Notes: a model not told the origin generated them from the letters alone. A DNA stretch of 64,000 nt from Eisenbergiella tayi (GCF_001881565.1 NZ_MPDJ01000004.1:680185-744184); one strand, 5' to 3'. Positions 1 to 8,332 are shown, counted from the first letter of the stretch. Numbers and translations: made by a program.

Positions 1-96
1 GTGTACAATCGCAGGGACTACAACCACTTTCCTATGCGGCCCTTAGGATGGAAAAGTCCTCAACAGGTATTGGACAATTATCTGCTCTCTCTGTAA
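1..96 (+). CDS. C-terminal end of a DDE-type transposase/integrase (cut by window edge)
   Basis: The first 31 codons of the window are open in frame 1 and end at TAA (94-96). The peptide contains YNHFPMRPLGWKSPQQVL, which resembles the YN..RP...LGWKTP..V tail typical of rve/DDE integrase-core transposases of insertion sequences. The rest of the gene lies outside the window, so the family and intactness cannot be judged. The gene is convergent with gdhA, whose stop codon is only about 30 bp away, so an element end probably lies between 97 and 127. The assignment rests on a short motif and is tentative. Confidence 0.5.
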   Translation: MYNRRDYNHFPMRPLGWKSPQQVLDNYLLSL

Positions 97-127
97 CAAA
101 TGTTTGACAAACCTACAAAATATCAAA

Positions 128-1462
128 CTATACGATTCCCTGTGCGGTCATAGCGGTCGCAACCTTTTCAAATCCTGCAATATTGGCGCCTGCCACATAA
201 TTGCCTTCCATACCATAACGTTTTGCTGCATCATCAAGATTATGGAAAATATTGATCATGATGCCCTGCAGCTTGCTGTCCACTTCTTCGAAGCTCCAGC
301 TGAGACGTTCGCTGTTCTGGCTCATTTCCAGCGCGGAGGTGGCAACACCGCCGGCATTTGCAGCTTTTCCGGGAACGAACAGGACACCGTTCTTCTGAAG
401 ATACTCGGTAGCTTCCAGAGTGGTGGGCATATTAGCGCCTTCACATACTGCCTTTACCCCGTTTGCAACAAGGCCTTCCGCATCGGAAAGGGCAAGCTCA
501 TTCTGGGTCGCGCAGGGAAGGGCGATATCCACCTTAACGCTCCATACGCCTTTGCCGGAATGATATTCCGCATTGGGTCTGTAGTTCAGATAATCGGATA
601 CTCTTCCGCGTTTTACTTCCTTGATTTCTTTCAGCGCCGCAAGATCAATTCCTTCCGGATCATATACCCAGCCTGTGGAATCAGAACAGGTTACTACCTT
701 TGCGCCCATCTCCTGAGCCTTCTGGATAGCATAAATTGCCACATTTCCGGAACCGGAAACTGCGATGGTCTTGCCTGCGATATCAATGCCGTTGCATTTA
801 AGCATTTCTTTTGTCATGTATAACAAACCGTAGCCCGTTGCTTCCGTTCTCGCCAGGGATCCGCCGTAGGTCAGGCCCTTTCCGGTAAGAACGCCTTCGT
901 ATACGTTGCGGATTCTCTTATACTGGCCATACATATATCCGATTTCTCTTGCTCCGGTTCCAATATCCCCGGCAGGAACATCGGTATCCGCTCCGATATG
1001 TCTGTAAAGCTCTGTCATAAAGCTCTGGCAGAATGCCATGATCTCTCTGTCAGATTTCCCCTTCGGGTCAAAATCGGAACCGCCTTTACCGCCGCCGATA
1101 GGAAGTCCGGTAAGAGAATTTTTAAATACCTGTTCAAATCCAAGGAATTTAATAATGCCCAGGTTAACAGAAGGATGCAGACGGAGGCCTCCCTTATAAG
1201 GGCCGATAGCACTGTTGAACTGAACACGGAAACCTGTATTTACATGTACCTGTCCCTTATCATCAACCCAGGGAACACGGAACATAATCTGTCTTTCCGG
1301 ATTAACCAGTCTTTCCAATAACGCATCTTTTCTGTAAGCTTCCTCGTTGGCTTCCACTACCACTCTGAGGGATTCCAGAACTTCCTTAACAGCCTGATGG
1401 AATTCCGGCTGAGCCGGGTTCTTCTCAACTACCTGCGCAATGACCTCATCTACATATGACAT
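128..1462 (-). CDS. gdhA: NADP-type glutamate dehydrogenase
   Basis: Catalyses reductive amination of 2-oxoglutarate with ammonium to glutamate in the cytoplasm, linking nitrogen assimilation to carbon metabolism. The 444-residue length is that of the hexameric bacterial enzymes. Visible motifs are GPYKGGLRLHP (about 87-97) and PIGGGKGG (121-128), which carry the substrate-binding and catalytic lysines, PAGDIGTGAREIGYM, and a dinucleotide-binding GSGNVA (about 237-242). The start ATG at 1462 follows AAGGAGG. It has its own promoter and a hairpin-bearing leader upstream. No intrinsic terminator is visible between its stop codon and the transposase tail, which may mean that an insertion displaced it. 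Confidence 0.97.
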   Translation of the reverse strand: MSYVDEVIAQVVEKNPAQPEFHQAVKEVLESLRVVVEANEEAYRKDALLERLVNPERQIMFRVPWVDDKGQVHVNTGFRVQFNSAIGPYKGGLRLHPSVNLGIIKFLGFEQVFKNSLTGLPIGGGKGGSDFDPKGKSDREIMAFCQSFMTELYRHIGADTDVPAGDIGTGAREIGYMYGQYKRIRNVYEGVLTGKGLTYGGSLARTEATGYGLLYMTKEMLKCNGIDIAGKTIAVSGSGNVAIYAIQKAQEMGAKVVTCSDSTGWVYDPEGIDLAALKEIKEVKRGRVSDYLNYRPNAEYHSGKGVWSVKVDIALPCATQNELALSDAEGLVANGVKAVCEGANMPTTLEATEYLQKNGVLFVPGKAANAGGVATSALEMSQNSERLSWSFEEVDSKLQGIMINIFHNLDDAAKRYGMEGNYVAGANIAGFEKVATAMTAQGIV

Positions 1463-1491
1463 ATGTAATTCCTCCTTAATTGTTTTAACCT

Positions 1492-1527
1492 GAAAAAACC
1501 CAGGGCAGACTTCTGACCTGAGTTTTT
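1492..1527 (-). promoter_or_regulatory. Hairpin with U-tract in the gdhA leader (possible attenuator)
   Basis: On the minus strand an inverted repeat (CTCAGG...CCTGGG, with the flanking A-run and T-run pairing at its base) is followed by TTTTTT, about 30 nt before the gdhA start and after the predicted gdhA promoter. Lying between promoter and ribosome binding site, it could be a conditional terminator. The opposite strand also has A/T runs, so a bidirectional structure is possible. No known riboswitch signature was recognised. Confidence 0.5.
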
Positions 1528-1549
1528 CAGACGCCGTTGTCCGGCTATT

Positions 1550-1578
1550 ATTATATAATGGATAAAGCCTGCACGCAA
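1550..1578 (-). promoter_or_regulatory. Sigma-A promoter of gdhA
   Basis: The minus strand reads TTGCGT (1578-1573), a 17-nt spacer, then TATAAT (1555-1550). Transcription would start near 1543, giving a leader of about 80 nt that contains the hairpin at 1492-1527. Confidence 0.65.
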
Positions 1579-1624
1579 GTACTTTATTACGTTAACTTGA
1601 CGAAATTTGCTGAAAAACACCAGA

Positions 1625-2056
1625 TTATAAATACTTTTTCAGTTTTTCAATGCTCTCTTCCTCAAAATCCATGAGTTCCCGGGCCAGTTCCGTACTCGCA
1701 TTTCCCGCATTCCCAAAATGGTTCAGGGCCTTCCACATGCTTGTCAAACCTCTGTTTTCTTCCTTTATCATAATCTCCGCTATATGACTTGTACTGGTAT
1801 TGAGAAGTGTATTGGCCTGTATGCTGCCTTTCAGCATCAGATCCGATACCCCGTTTGCCTGATAGGTTTCCCCTCTTCCTTCCAGCATCTCCTGTCTCGC
1901 CTTATCCCTGAGCTCCGAATACTTCAGCTCCTGCCTGCTCAGCTGCAGGGCAAAGGCATCATCGGACAGCTTCGGAGTCAAGGTCTCTATTGCCTTAATT
2001 CCCATCTCCGCATTTTTCTGAATTTCTCTGTATATCGCCGCATCATCGCCGCGCAT
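1625..2056 (-). CDS. Small helical protein of unknown function
   Basis: A 143-residue soluble protein. The ATG at 2056 is preferred over an upstream in-frame start at 2194 because GGGAGG sits 7 nt before it and the longer form would read through the terminator at 2096-2137. No signal peptide or membrane segment is visible. The sequence looks like long amphipathic helices (for example the stretch starting DDAAIYREIQKNAEMGIKAI), rather like the four-helix ferritin-like or coat-associated proteins of Clostridia, but this is only a resemblance. It lies between the SH3 protein gene and gdhA and appears monocistronic. Function unknown. Confidence 0.75.
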   Translation of the reverse strand: MRGDDAAIYREIQKNAEMGIKAIETLTPKLSDDAFALQLSRQELKYSELRDKARQEMLEGRGETYQANGVSDLMLKGSIQANTLLNTSTSHIAEIMIKEENRGLTSMWKALNHFGNAGNASTELARELMDFEEESIEKLKKYL

Positions 2057-2095
2057 CTTTCTGCCTCCCTTCATCCTGCCGGTAAAATAAAGTAT

Positions 2096-2137
2096 AAAAA
2101 AACCGGGAATACTTTGATAATACAAAGTATTCCCGGT
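2096..2137 (-). terminator. Intrinsic terminator of the SH3 protein gene
   Basis: A perfect 15-bp stem (2102-2116 with 2123-2137) with loop ATAATA, followed on the minus strand by a T-run (2102-2096). It lies 57 nt after the SH3 protein stop codon. Confidence 0.92.
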
Positions 2138-2193
2138 ACATGAATTCCTTATTCCAAAAGCTGTAAACAGATTCTCACAATGCTTTTCTGTCA

Positions 2194-3555
2194 TTATTTC
2201 AATATATCGGTCTTAATATAACCGGTTTCACCCTTAAATTTTACCTTTGTCCAGCCGTCGGCCTGTTTCATCAGGATTTCCACTTCATCCCCGTAATAAC
2301 CCACACCAAGCCTGTCGGCTGTTTCACTGGCTGATTTCCGGATATTCACGGTAGTGGTGAGACGGTAGGTTCCGCTGCTCGGCACTTCTACAGAAGCCGC
2401 TCCGTCACCGGCGCCCGGCGCAGCATGATTGGAATCCGTATTTGTATCATTGCCGTTGTCCGTATTTTCCGGTTCCCCGGCATTATCAGCAGCCTGATCG
2501 TCTCCGCCCTGTTCATCATCAGCAGGGGCATCATTCACTGCCTCTAAAAATTCAGATTTAATAAAAGCTTCCTGTCCGTCATATTCAATTTTGGACCAGC
2601 CGTTCGCCCGGTTCTCCAGGAGTGCAAATTCTTCTCCGACCTGGGCCTTGCCGAGGCTGTCCGCCGTCTCGCTGTCTGATTTGCGGATATTCACCACATC
2701 CGTGGCCTTCACCCGTCCTGCCGCCTGTTCTTCTCCTGCGCTGACAGGTTCTTCCGTATTGCTCTCTTCCTCAGTTTCCTGTGCCGCTGTTTCCGCTTCC
2801 GCCAGGGCATCTCCCACTGCGGTTTTCAGATTCTCCGATAATTCGGTAAGGAATGCGGCCAGCTCTTCATTTTCCGTGACGGCCTCGTTATATTCTACCT
2901 GAACCCGGTTGAACAGATCCACAACATCATCCTGTTTGGTGACGTTCGTCCGGTATTCCTTCATGGATTCATCCTCGGAACAGTCATGAATATAATAGTT
3001 TCCGTCATCCTTCTTGCATACGATATAAGTATTAAGACCGGTAACCTTCTGCTCTATATCATGGAACTTGGCGTAATAAGTAACATAAACCACATAGGAA
3101 TCCGCTTCCGGCCCCGGTTTGGTATAGCAGTTAATATCATCATAGCTTTCCAGGTACTTGCTCTTTTCCTGAATGCGGAGCAGTTCGGCCTGGTCTGAAT
3201 AATCCTTCAGGGAATTAATGGTTTCGATATCCCCTGTGGCTGCCGCCTGATAATATTTTTCCATCAGGGCATTCACTTCCGGATCTGCATTTTCTTCCAG
3301 CGGCACATCGGGCACCGCGGTCTCTGTCTGTGTTTCCGCAGGCTCCGAAGACTGGGCTCCTGCCTGCAGGTTGTTATTTTTACCTGACCTGCTTCCTATC
3401 AGGGAGCCGAGCAAAATGCCGATTCCCAAAAGCACAACAGCAATTACCACGATAACTGCCAGCGATTTCTTATTCTTCTTTAACAGCTCCACAAATTCAT
3501 TAGGGGATCCCTCCGGATTGGATCCGTCCTTCTTATCTTTAAGTTCTTCGCTCAA
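2194..3555 (-). CDS. Membrane-anchored protein with two bacterial SH3 domains
   Basis: About 453 residues. Order: short charged cytoplasmic N-terminus, one hydrophobic membrane segment (about 31-52), a domain with no recognised family, an acidic Glu/Thr-rich linker, a first SH3b domain (VKATDVVNIRKSDSETADSLG onward), a second Asp/Asn-rich linker and a C-terminal SH3b domain (YRLTTTVNIRKSASETADRLG onward). SH3b domains usually bind cell-wall peptides, so a role outside the membrane at the wall is inferred. The start is uncertain: a TTG at 3555 has AAGGTG 5 nt upstream, whereas a GTG two codons further out (3561) overlaps that site. No enzymatic domain is seen. Confidence 0.82.
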   Translation of the reverse strand: MSEELKDKKDGSNPEGSPNEFVELLKKNKKSLAVIVVIAVVLLGIGILLGSLIGSRSGKNNNLQAGAQSSEPAETQTETAVPDVPLEENADPEVNALMEKYYQAAATGDIETINSLKDYSDQAELLRIQEKSKYLESYDDINCYTKPGPEADSYVVYVTYYAKFHDIEQKVTGLNTYIVCKKDDGNYYIHDCSEDESMKEYRTNVTKQDDVVDLFNRVQVEYNEAVTENEELAAFLTELSENLKTAVGDALAEAETAAQETEEESNTEEPVSAGEEQAAGRVKATDVVNIRKSDSETADSLGKAQVGEEFALLENRANGWSKIEYDGQEAFIKSEFLEAVNDAPADDEQGGDDQAADNAGEPENTDNGNDTNTDSNHAAPGAGDGAASVEVPSSGTYRLTTTVNIRKSASETADRLGVGYYGDEVEILMKQADGWTKVKFKGETGYIKTDILK

Positions 3556-3610
3556 TATCACACCTTCATTCTTAATACTATAGCCGTAAATTTACATCCG
3601 TCAAAAGTTT

Positions 3611-3639
3611 GGCATATCTTTCCGGAGGAAACATATGCC
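3611..3639. repeat. Small inverted repeat between tRNA-Arg and the SH3 gene
   Basis: GGCATAT and ATATGCC flank an inner TTCC/GGAA pair, giving an interrupted hairpin just downstream of the tRNA. The U-tract is weak (AACTTTTG on the minus strand). It may serve as the tRNA terminator. Confidence 0.4.
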
Positions 3640-3652
3640 AGAGTGACACAAA

Positions 3653-3724
3653 TGCACCCGACAGGAATCGAACCTGCATTAAAGGCGTCGGAGGCCTCCG
3701 TTCTATCCATTAGACTACGGGTGC
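3653..3724 (-). tRNA. tRNA-Arg (anticodon CCG)
   Basis: The minus-strand sequence folds as a standard cloverleaf: acceptor stem GCACCCG/CGGGTGC with discriminator A, an AGTCTAATGGATAGAAC D-arm, an anticodon stem GAGGC/GCCTT around loop CTCCGAC (anticodon CCG, decoding CGG), a short variable loop and a T-arm with GTTCGATTC. CCA is not encoded. Confidence 0.96.
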
Positions 3725-3871
3725 ATAAGCTATATGATGACGCATTGATTAATTATTACAAACTTGTTACATGCATCACTCTGACATATATTAGCATAAC
3801 TTTCCCCGGATGTCCAGACCACATTTTGGAAAAATAGATTTTTTAGATCATTTTAAGAATTAGACAGAATT

Positions 3872-4846
3872 TCAAAGAATTGTTATCCGGCCGCTTTCAC
3901 GGCTGAAATAATAGACACTATCTGATAAAAGCTCCTCCTGCGGCACGTTCTGACAGTTCACCTCATGAACCATGTCGTACAGATGTTCTCTATCCTCTAT
4001 TCCTGTATCGGTCAAAAGAATCACTTCATGTACGGAGCTTGGAAAAATAAAGAAATCACAGCCAAGGCTGTCTGCATATTTTTTCAGCACTCCCGGATAC
4101 AGAATCGACGCCGCGCCGTAAAAACGCTGTTTATTTGTCAGAATATACATCTTTCTCTCCGGGTTTTCCTTCTTCGGCCATCCGACAAGAATTTCCGCAA
4201 CCTCATCAAGCATGGCCTGGCAGCCGTCACTGTCTTCCTCCGGGGTTTCCTCCATTTTATCCTGTATCGCTTTCCGGATGACATCGAACATAAAATCATC
4301 CATAGAGGAGAATTCCACAGGCAGCACACGGGGCATATTATCTATGGTATCCTGATAGAGCTGTTCCTCCGAAACCTGCCATAATTCCATATGGCTGTCG
4401 TTGATCAGGACGCAGGCACAGCCTATGCGGTCGCTCATCATGATACAGCAGTATACAACAGCCATATCAAGAAATCTGCGGTGGGGAAGCTTTTCCAGAA
4501 GCTGCCTGTTTTTCTCATAATGAATCAGCCTGCAGGCCAGTTTGGGCCTCACTTTGGCGTAATCATTAAAAAAGTCCATATTCAGATCCTGATCCGGCTT
4601 ATTTTCTTCATATACGGCGCATATCCGGCGGACTATTTCGCCAAAGGGCTGTCCCTGGCTGTATTCCTCATAAAAACCGTTCAGATAAATGGTGGAGGCC
4701 ACTTCGCTGTCCTCGCACATAAAAATCAGACCGCTTAAAGTCACTCCGTTATTTTTGAGCACATTGCTCACCGTCAGGCGGAGATTTTCACCAAAATAAG
4801 CCTGTACGGCGTTTTTCACTTTTTCCAGAAACTTTTCGAATTCCAT
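3872..4846 (-). CDS. DUF5688 family protein
   Basis: A 324-residue soluble protein whose N-terminal layout (MEFEKFLEKVKNAVQAYFG, then an N-x-V-x-K-N-N-G-V-x-x-x-G strand and an IYLNGFYEEY segment) matches the DUF5688 proteins that are common, often in several copies, in Lachnospiraceae. No catalytic motif, signal peptide or membrane segment is seen. The start ATG at 4846 follows a GGAAATGGAATGG region with a GAGAGG-like site. It stands alone between tRNA-Arg and efp. Its function is not known. Confidence 0.8.
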   Translation of the reverse strand: MEFEKFLEKVKNAVQAYFGENLRLTVSNVLKNNGVTLSGLIFMCEDSEVASTIYLNGFYEEYSQGQPFGEIVRRICAVYEENKPDQDLNMDFFNDYAKVRPKLACRLIHYEKNRQLLEKLPHRRFLDMAVVYCCIMMSDRIGCACVLINDSHMELWQVSEEQLYQDTIDNMPRVLPVEFSSMDDFMFDVIRKAIQDKMEETPEEDSDGCQAMLDEVAEILVGWPKKENPERKMYILTNKQRFYGAASILYPGVLKKYADSLGCDFFIFPSSVHEVILLTDTGIEDREHLYDMVHEVNCQNVPQEELLSDSVYYFSRESGRITIL

Positions 4847-4911
4847 TCCATTTCCTCTCTTTTTTGAAATATGGCAGCAGTCTTCCCTCTTCGCTTTCTC
4901 TTCGAATTGTC

Positions 4912-4958
4912 AAAAAAAAGACAATGAAAGCTCTGCCACGCAGAAATCTCATTGTCTT
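4912..4958 (-). terminator. Intrinsic terminator of efp
   Basis: On the minus strand AAGACAATGA pairs with TCATTGTCTT, with an inner TCTGC/GCAGA hairpin, followed by eight T residues. It is 33 nt beyond the efp stop codon. Confidence 0.9.
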
Positions 4959-4990
4959 ATAGGCTAATAATAGAATGATGCCTGTCTGTA

Positions 4991-5548
4991 TTATGCTCTG
5001 GAAAGGTAATCGCCAGTCCTGGTGTCGATCTTAATCTTGTCACCCTGGTTCACAAACAGAGGCACATATACAACAGCTCCGGTTTCAACAGTAGCGGGTT
5101 TGGATGCACCTGTAGCGGTATCTCCCTTGAACCCGGGCTCTGTATCGGTAATCTCCAGTTCTACAAACAGCGGAGGCTCCACAGCAAAAACACTGCCGTT
5201 ATGAGAGCATACCTTGCAGATCTCATTTTCCTTTACGAACTTTAAGGTATCACCAACAGTCTCGGCATTCAAAGCCACCTGATCATAGGTTTCCATATCC
5301 ATAAAAGTAAATAAATCACCGTCGGAATATAAATACTGCATATCTTTTCTATCAATACGTGCCTGCGGGAATTTTTCAGTAGGACGGAAGGTTTTCTCGA
5401 CAACGCCTCCGTTAATAATATTCTTCAGCTTGGTTCTGACAAAAGCAGCGCCTTTACCGGGTTTCACATGCTGAAATTCAATTATCTGAAAAATATTGCT
5501 ATCTACTTCAATCGTAATACCATTTCTGAAATCACCTGCAGAAATCAT
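4991..5548 (-). CDS. efp: Translation elongation factor P
   Basis: Helps ribosomes form peptide bonds at polyproline stretches. The 185-residue length is canonical, with three beta-barrel domains. The loop of domain I reads KPGKGAAFVRTKLKN, carrying the lysine that is modified in some bacteria (no modification gene is visible here), and the C-terminus ends with GDKIKIDTRTGDYLSRA, a family signature. ATG at 5548 follows AGGAGGAA. It appears monocistronic: a terminator follows and a 435-bp gap with a giant palindrome precedes it. Confidence 0.97.
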   Translation of the reverse strand: MISAGDFRNGITIEVDSNIFQIIEFQHVKPGKGAAFVRTKLKNIINGGVVEKTFRPTEKFPQARIDRKDMQYLYSDGDLFTFMDMETYDQVALNAETVGDTLKFVKENEICKVCSHNGSVFAVEPPLFVELEITDTEPGFKGDTATGASKPATVETGAVVYVPLFVNQGDKIKIDTRTGDYLSRA

Positions 5549-5706
5549 AAAAAATCTTCCTCCTAAATTTTCGCGTTTAATTCCTTACTAGTTTATAATA
5601 AAATTTCTCTTTTTTCAACTCTTTTTTTACAGAATTTGCTTTTTTGAATAACATACTGGGCAAATTCCGTGTTTAGCTGCTGTCAAGAAGTGTTTTCACC
5701 GGGAGG

Positions 5707-5932
5707 GACTGCGTTTTTCCCCGGCCCGAAGGCCCCCTGGATGCGCGGCGGTCCCGGCCATGCAGAGTTCCTTGCAGGGGACGCTTTCGCTCGGATAAAC
5801 ACGCAGCGGTACTAAGGCTGTAAAGGACACAGCCTAAGGACCGGCGAGTTTATGACGCCCCTTACAGGAATCTCTGCATGGCCGGGACCGCCGCGCATCC
5901 AGGGGGCTTTCGGGCCGGGGAAAAACGCAGTC
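5707..5932 (+). repeat. Giant palindromic element A (61-bp arms)
   Basis: The 435-bp gap between aroQ and efp holds a 226-bp foldback. Arms 5707-5767 and 5872-5932 are complementary over 61 bp with one exception (G5731 opposite T5908), which is a G-U wobble in plus-strand RNA. The arms are GC-rich (GGCCCG, GCGCGGCGG) with an inset T-run/A-run. They enclose a 104-nt core that recurs, about 90% identical, in element B. No open reading frame, transposase or target duplication is evident. It lies just beyond the aroQ stop (5984), so it may also end aro transcription. Confidence 0.9.
5768..5871 (+). ncRNA. Conserved structured core of palindromic element A
   Basis: Shares the segments AGGGGACGCTT, CACGCAGCGGTACTAAGGCT and CAGCCTAAGGACCGGCG with the core of element B on the opposite genomic strand. 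Proposed helices: TTCCT/AGGAA extended by G-C across a bulged T; AGGGG/CCCCT; ATAAAC/GTTTAT; and a hairpin GGCTGT/ACAGCC. Two of these pairs change coordinately between the copies (G-C to A-U; U-A to C-G). Whether it is transcribed is unknown. The strand is given as the one on which the arm wobble is G-U. Confidence 0.5.
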
Positions 5933-5983
5933 TTGGCAGGCCAAAAAGTGCATGAGGGAAATAAGGACGGAATTGGGATTTTT

Positions 5984-6412
5984 TTAAGTAGAGAGGATAT
6001 AATCTATGGCTTGGAGGTAGCCGTCGAGGCCCTGGCCGTAGATTTGTTTGTGGCAGGCGGGGGCGGTGACGGAGGTTTTGCGGAATTCTTCGCGGTTGGT
6101 AATGTCGGATATGTGGATTTCTACTTTGGGGACGGTTATGCTGGAGAGGGCGTCGCGGATGGCGTAGCTGTAGTGGGTGTAGGCTCCGGGGTTGATTACG
6201 ATTCCCTGGGTGCCGTCAAAGTAGGCTTCCTGGAGGCGGTCGATGATGGCGCCTTCGTGGTTGCTTTGGAATACGGTTATCTGGGTGTCGGTTTGTTCGC
6301 CTTTTTCCTGGAGCAGCTTCAAGAGGTAGTTGTAGTCCTGGGTTCCGTAGATGTTTTTTTCGCGGATTCCTAAAAAGTTTAAGTTGGGGCCGTTAATGAC
6401 TAGTATTTTCAT
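5984..6412 (-). CDS. aroQ: 3-dehydroquinate dehydratase, type II
   Basis: Third step of the shikimate pathway: dehydrates 3-dehydroquinate to 3-dehydroshikimate. The 142-residue length is typical of dodecameric type II enzymes. Visible motifs are NGPNLNFLGIRE at the N-terminus, the catalytic tyrosine in NIYGTQ (about 20-25), the INPGAYTHYS loop (about 73-82) and the EIHISD segment (about 97-102) with the catalytic histidine. The start at 6412 overlaps the end of aroK by 20 bp, so translation is probably coupled. It is the last gene of aroE-aroK-aroQ. Confidence 0.96.
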   Translation of the reverse strand: MKILVINGPNLNFLGIREKNIYGTQDYNYLLKLLQEKGEQTDTQITVFQSNHEGAIIDRLQEAYFDGTQGIVINPGAYTHYSYAIRDALSSITVPKVEIHISDITNREEFRKTSVTAPACHKQIYGQGLDGYLQAIDYILST

Positions 6413-6947
6413 GGTCTGTCTCCTTGTTTTTTCCGGTTCGGTCTATGATTTCGCTGATGATTTCTTCGAAATCTTTTCCGTCCACATCGACGGTGATGTC
6501 GGCACATTCCTGGTAAACGGGGTTTCTGAGTTCCAGGAGGCGGCGGATTTCTTTCATGGGGTCCGCTTTTTTCAGAAGGGGGCGTGTGTTGTCTCCTTTG
6601 AGTCTTTCGTATACGGTTTCGGGTTTTATGCGAAGGAATACTACTGTTCCCAGTTTTTTCAGCAGTTCTCTGTTTTCTTCCCGCATGGGAAGTCCGCCTC
6701 CGGTGGAGATGATCTGTTCTCCTTCCAATTCGAGAAGGGTTCTCAGAGCGGATGTTTCCATTTTTCTGAAGGTCTCTTCTCCCTGGAGGGCAAAGATTTC
6801 GGAGATGGTTCTGCCTTCTTCTTTTTCAATCCATTTATCGGTATCCAGGAGCGGCAGGCGCAGGCGGTAGGAGAGGCGGATGCCTGCTGTGGTTTTGCCG
6901 CTTCCCATAAATCCTGTCAGGATGATGTTGTTATTTCTGTCCCTCAT
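6393..6947 (-). CDS. aroK: Shikimate kinase
   Basis: Phosphorylates shikimate with ATP to shikimate 3-phosphate. The 184-residue P-loop kinase has Walker A GFMGSGKTTAG (about 12-22), the substrate motif LLDTDKWIE with the DTD triad, STGGGLPMREEN (the shikimate-binding glycine-rich loop) and RPLL in the lid region (about 117-120). It overlaps aroE upstream by 17 bp and aroQ downstream by 20 bp, which marks a tightly coupled operon. Confidence 0.95.
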   Translation of the reverse strand: MRDRNNNIILTGFMGSGKTTAGIRLSYRLRLPLLDTDKWIEKEEGRTISEIFALQGEETFRKMETSALRTLLELEGEQIISTGGGLPMREENRELLKKLGTVVFLRIKPETVYERLKGDNTRPLLKKADPMKEIRRLLELRNPVYQECADITVDVDGKDFEEIISEIIDRTGKNKETDHENTSH

Positions 6948-7809
6948 GTTCTTCCAGTTCCTTTTTCATCTGTTCATAGCAAAAATACGCGTCTTCTTCC
7001 CGTACTTTGGTGTTGTTCCATAGTTCAAAGGCTTCTACTCCCTGGTAGAGGAGCATCTTCAGGCCGTTGAAGGCTTTTCCTCCGGCTTCATTGACCAGCC
7101 TCATAAACTTTGTTTCCACGGGGCGATATACCAGGTCATAGCCTGTATGTACCAGTTCGTAGAACGCTTTGTCTTCTATTACCGCTTCTTCGGTGTGGGG
7201 AGCAAGGCCTACGGAGGTTCCCTGGATTACCAGGTACTTTTTGGCGGGGAGCTGCTTCCAGCTGTTCAGATCCATGGCTCGTATGCAGTCTCGTTCCACT
7301 TTTTGGTTTACCTCCCGGGCTACTGCTTCTGCCTTTTCCAGGCTGCGGTTGAGAAGGTATACCTGGCTGGCTCCGCGCAGGGCGCAGAGAAAGGCCGCGG
7401 CACGCGCTGCGCCGCCTGCTCCCAGCAGGATTATTTCTTCTCCGGACAGTTGGATCCCTTCCGATAAAAGGGCCCGGTGGAGTCCGGTTAAATCGGTGTT
7501 ATAGCCCTTGAAGCCTTCCGGTGTACTGACCAGTGTATTCACGGCTCCGATATAGGATGCTTCCTTATCGATTTCTGAAAGGAAGGGGCATACCGCACTC
7601 TTATGGGGCACCGTGACATTCAGGCCGAGCATATTCAGCGCCCGGGCGCCTTCGACTGCCTGGCGCAGCTGGCTGCCCTCTACCAGGAAAGGGACATAAA
7701 CCATGTTGATTTGGCAGCGCTGTGCCAGGGTGTTGTGGATGATGGGGGAGAGTGTGTGTTCCACCGGATTTCCCAGCAATGCACAGGTTTTGGTTTTACC
7801 GTCAATCAT
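6931..7809 (-). CDS. aroE: Shikimate dehydrogenase
   Basis: Reduces 3-dehydroshikimate to shikimate with NADPH. At 292 residues it is close to the usual length. The N-terminal substrate domain shows GNPVEHTLSPIIHN (SxS-like site) and NVTVPHKSAV with the catalytic lysine. The Rossmann domain begins at GAGGAARAAAF (about 130-140), and the C-terminus has YQGVEAFELW. It starts 1 bp after the stop codon of the YqeG-type phosphatase gene, so it is transcribed with it. Confidence 0.95.
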   Translation of the reverse strand: MIDGKTKTCALLGNPVEHTLSPIIHNTLAQRCQINMVYVPFLVEGSQLRQAVEGARALNMLGLNVTVPHKSAVCPFLSEIDKEASYIGAVNTLVSTPEGFKGYNTDLTGLHRALLSEGIQLSGEEIILLGAGGAARAAAFLCALRGASQVYLLNRSLEKAEAVAREVNQKVERDCIRAMDLNSWKQLPAKKYLVIQGTSVGLAPHTEEAVIEDKAFYELVHTGYDLVYRPVETKFMRLVNEAGGKAFNGLKMLLYQGVEAFELWNNTKVREEDAYFCYEQMKKELEEHEGQK

Positions 7810-7810
7810 A

Positions 7811-8332
7811 TTATTTTCCTCCCTCTGCGGCCAGTTTCTTCTTATAAAAATGGAGAACTATTTTCTCCAGGTACCGTTTCAGTACTATCTGGATCTCTTC
7901 CTTCGGGTTAATGGGCTTCACCAGGAAGCTGTACAGCCCGGCATTTCTGGCTCCCCAGACATCAGTGAACAGCTGGTCGCCGACAAAAAAGGTATTGACA
8001 TCATCCGTACCCATGATATCCATGGCTTTTTCGTAATTTTTCACACCGGGCTTGCCTGCCTTGAAAATATAATGTACATGCACGGCGTCATTGAACATTT
8101 TTACCCGGGGTTCCTTATTATTGGACAGCAGAAGGCATTCATAGCCAATGGCCTTCAGCCGCCGGAAAAGGGCAATACTCCTCTCATCTGCAGGAGCGCC
8201 GTGAGGCACGAGGGTATTGTCAATATCAAAAATAATCCCCCTGTACCCCTTTTTATACAGCCCCTCATAATCTATTACATAAGCGCTTTCCACGTAACTG
8301 TCCGGATAAAACTTCTCAAACATGTATTTCAT
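7811..8332 (-). CDS. YqeG family HAD IIIA-type phosphatase
   Basis: A 173-residue HAD-superfamily hydrolase. Motif I is FDIDNTLVPH (about 35-44) with the nucleophilic and acid/base aspartates, motif II is LLSNN (about 73-77), and motif III is the late FVGDQLFTDVWGARNAG. Relatives include phosphatidylglycerophosphatases (GEP4/YqeG type), so PGP dephosphorylation is possible but not shown. Placement next to aroE is a conserved Firmicutes arrangement. It follows oppF by 32 bp. Confidence 0.88.
   Translation of the reverse strand: MKYMFEKFYPDSYVESAYVIDYEGLYKKGYRGIIFDIDNTLVPHGAPADERSIALFRRLKAIGYECLLLSNNKEPRVKMFNDAVHVHYIFKAGKPGVKNYEKAMDIMGTDDVNTFFVGDQLFTDVWGARNAGLYSFLVKPINPKEEIQIVLKRYLEKIVLHFYKKKLAAEGGK

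Noticed and set aside
1492..1543. Glutamine riboswitch (glnA or downstream-peptide motif) in the gdhA leader
   Set aside because: The conserved nucleotides of those motifs could not be found. Only the hairpin and T-run are supported.
5707..5932. Insertion sequence or MITE with long terminal inverted repeats
   Set aside because: No transposase, no visible target duplication, and the arms are not shared with element B although the core is. Kept as a separate element type.
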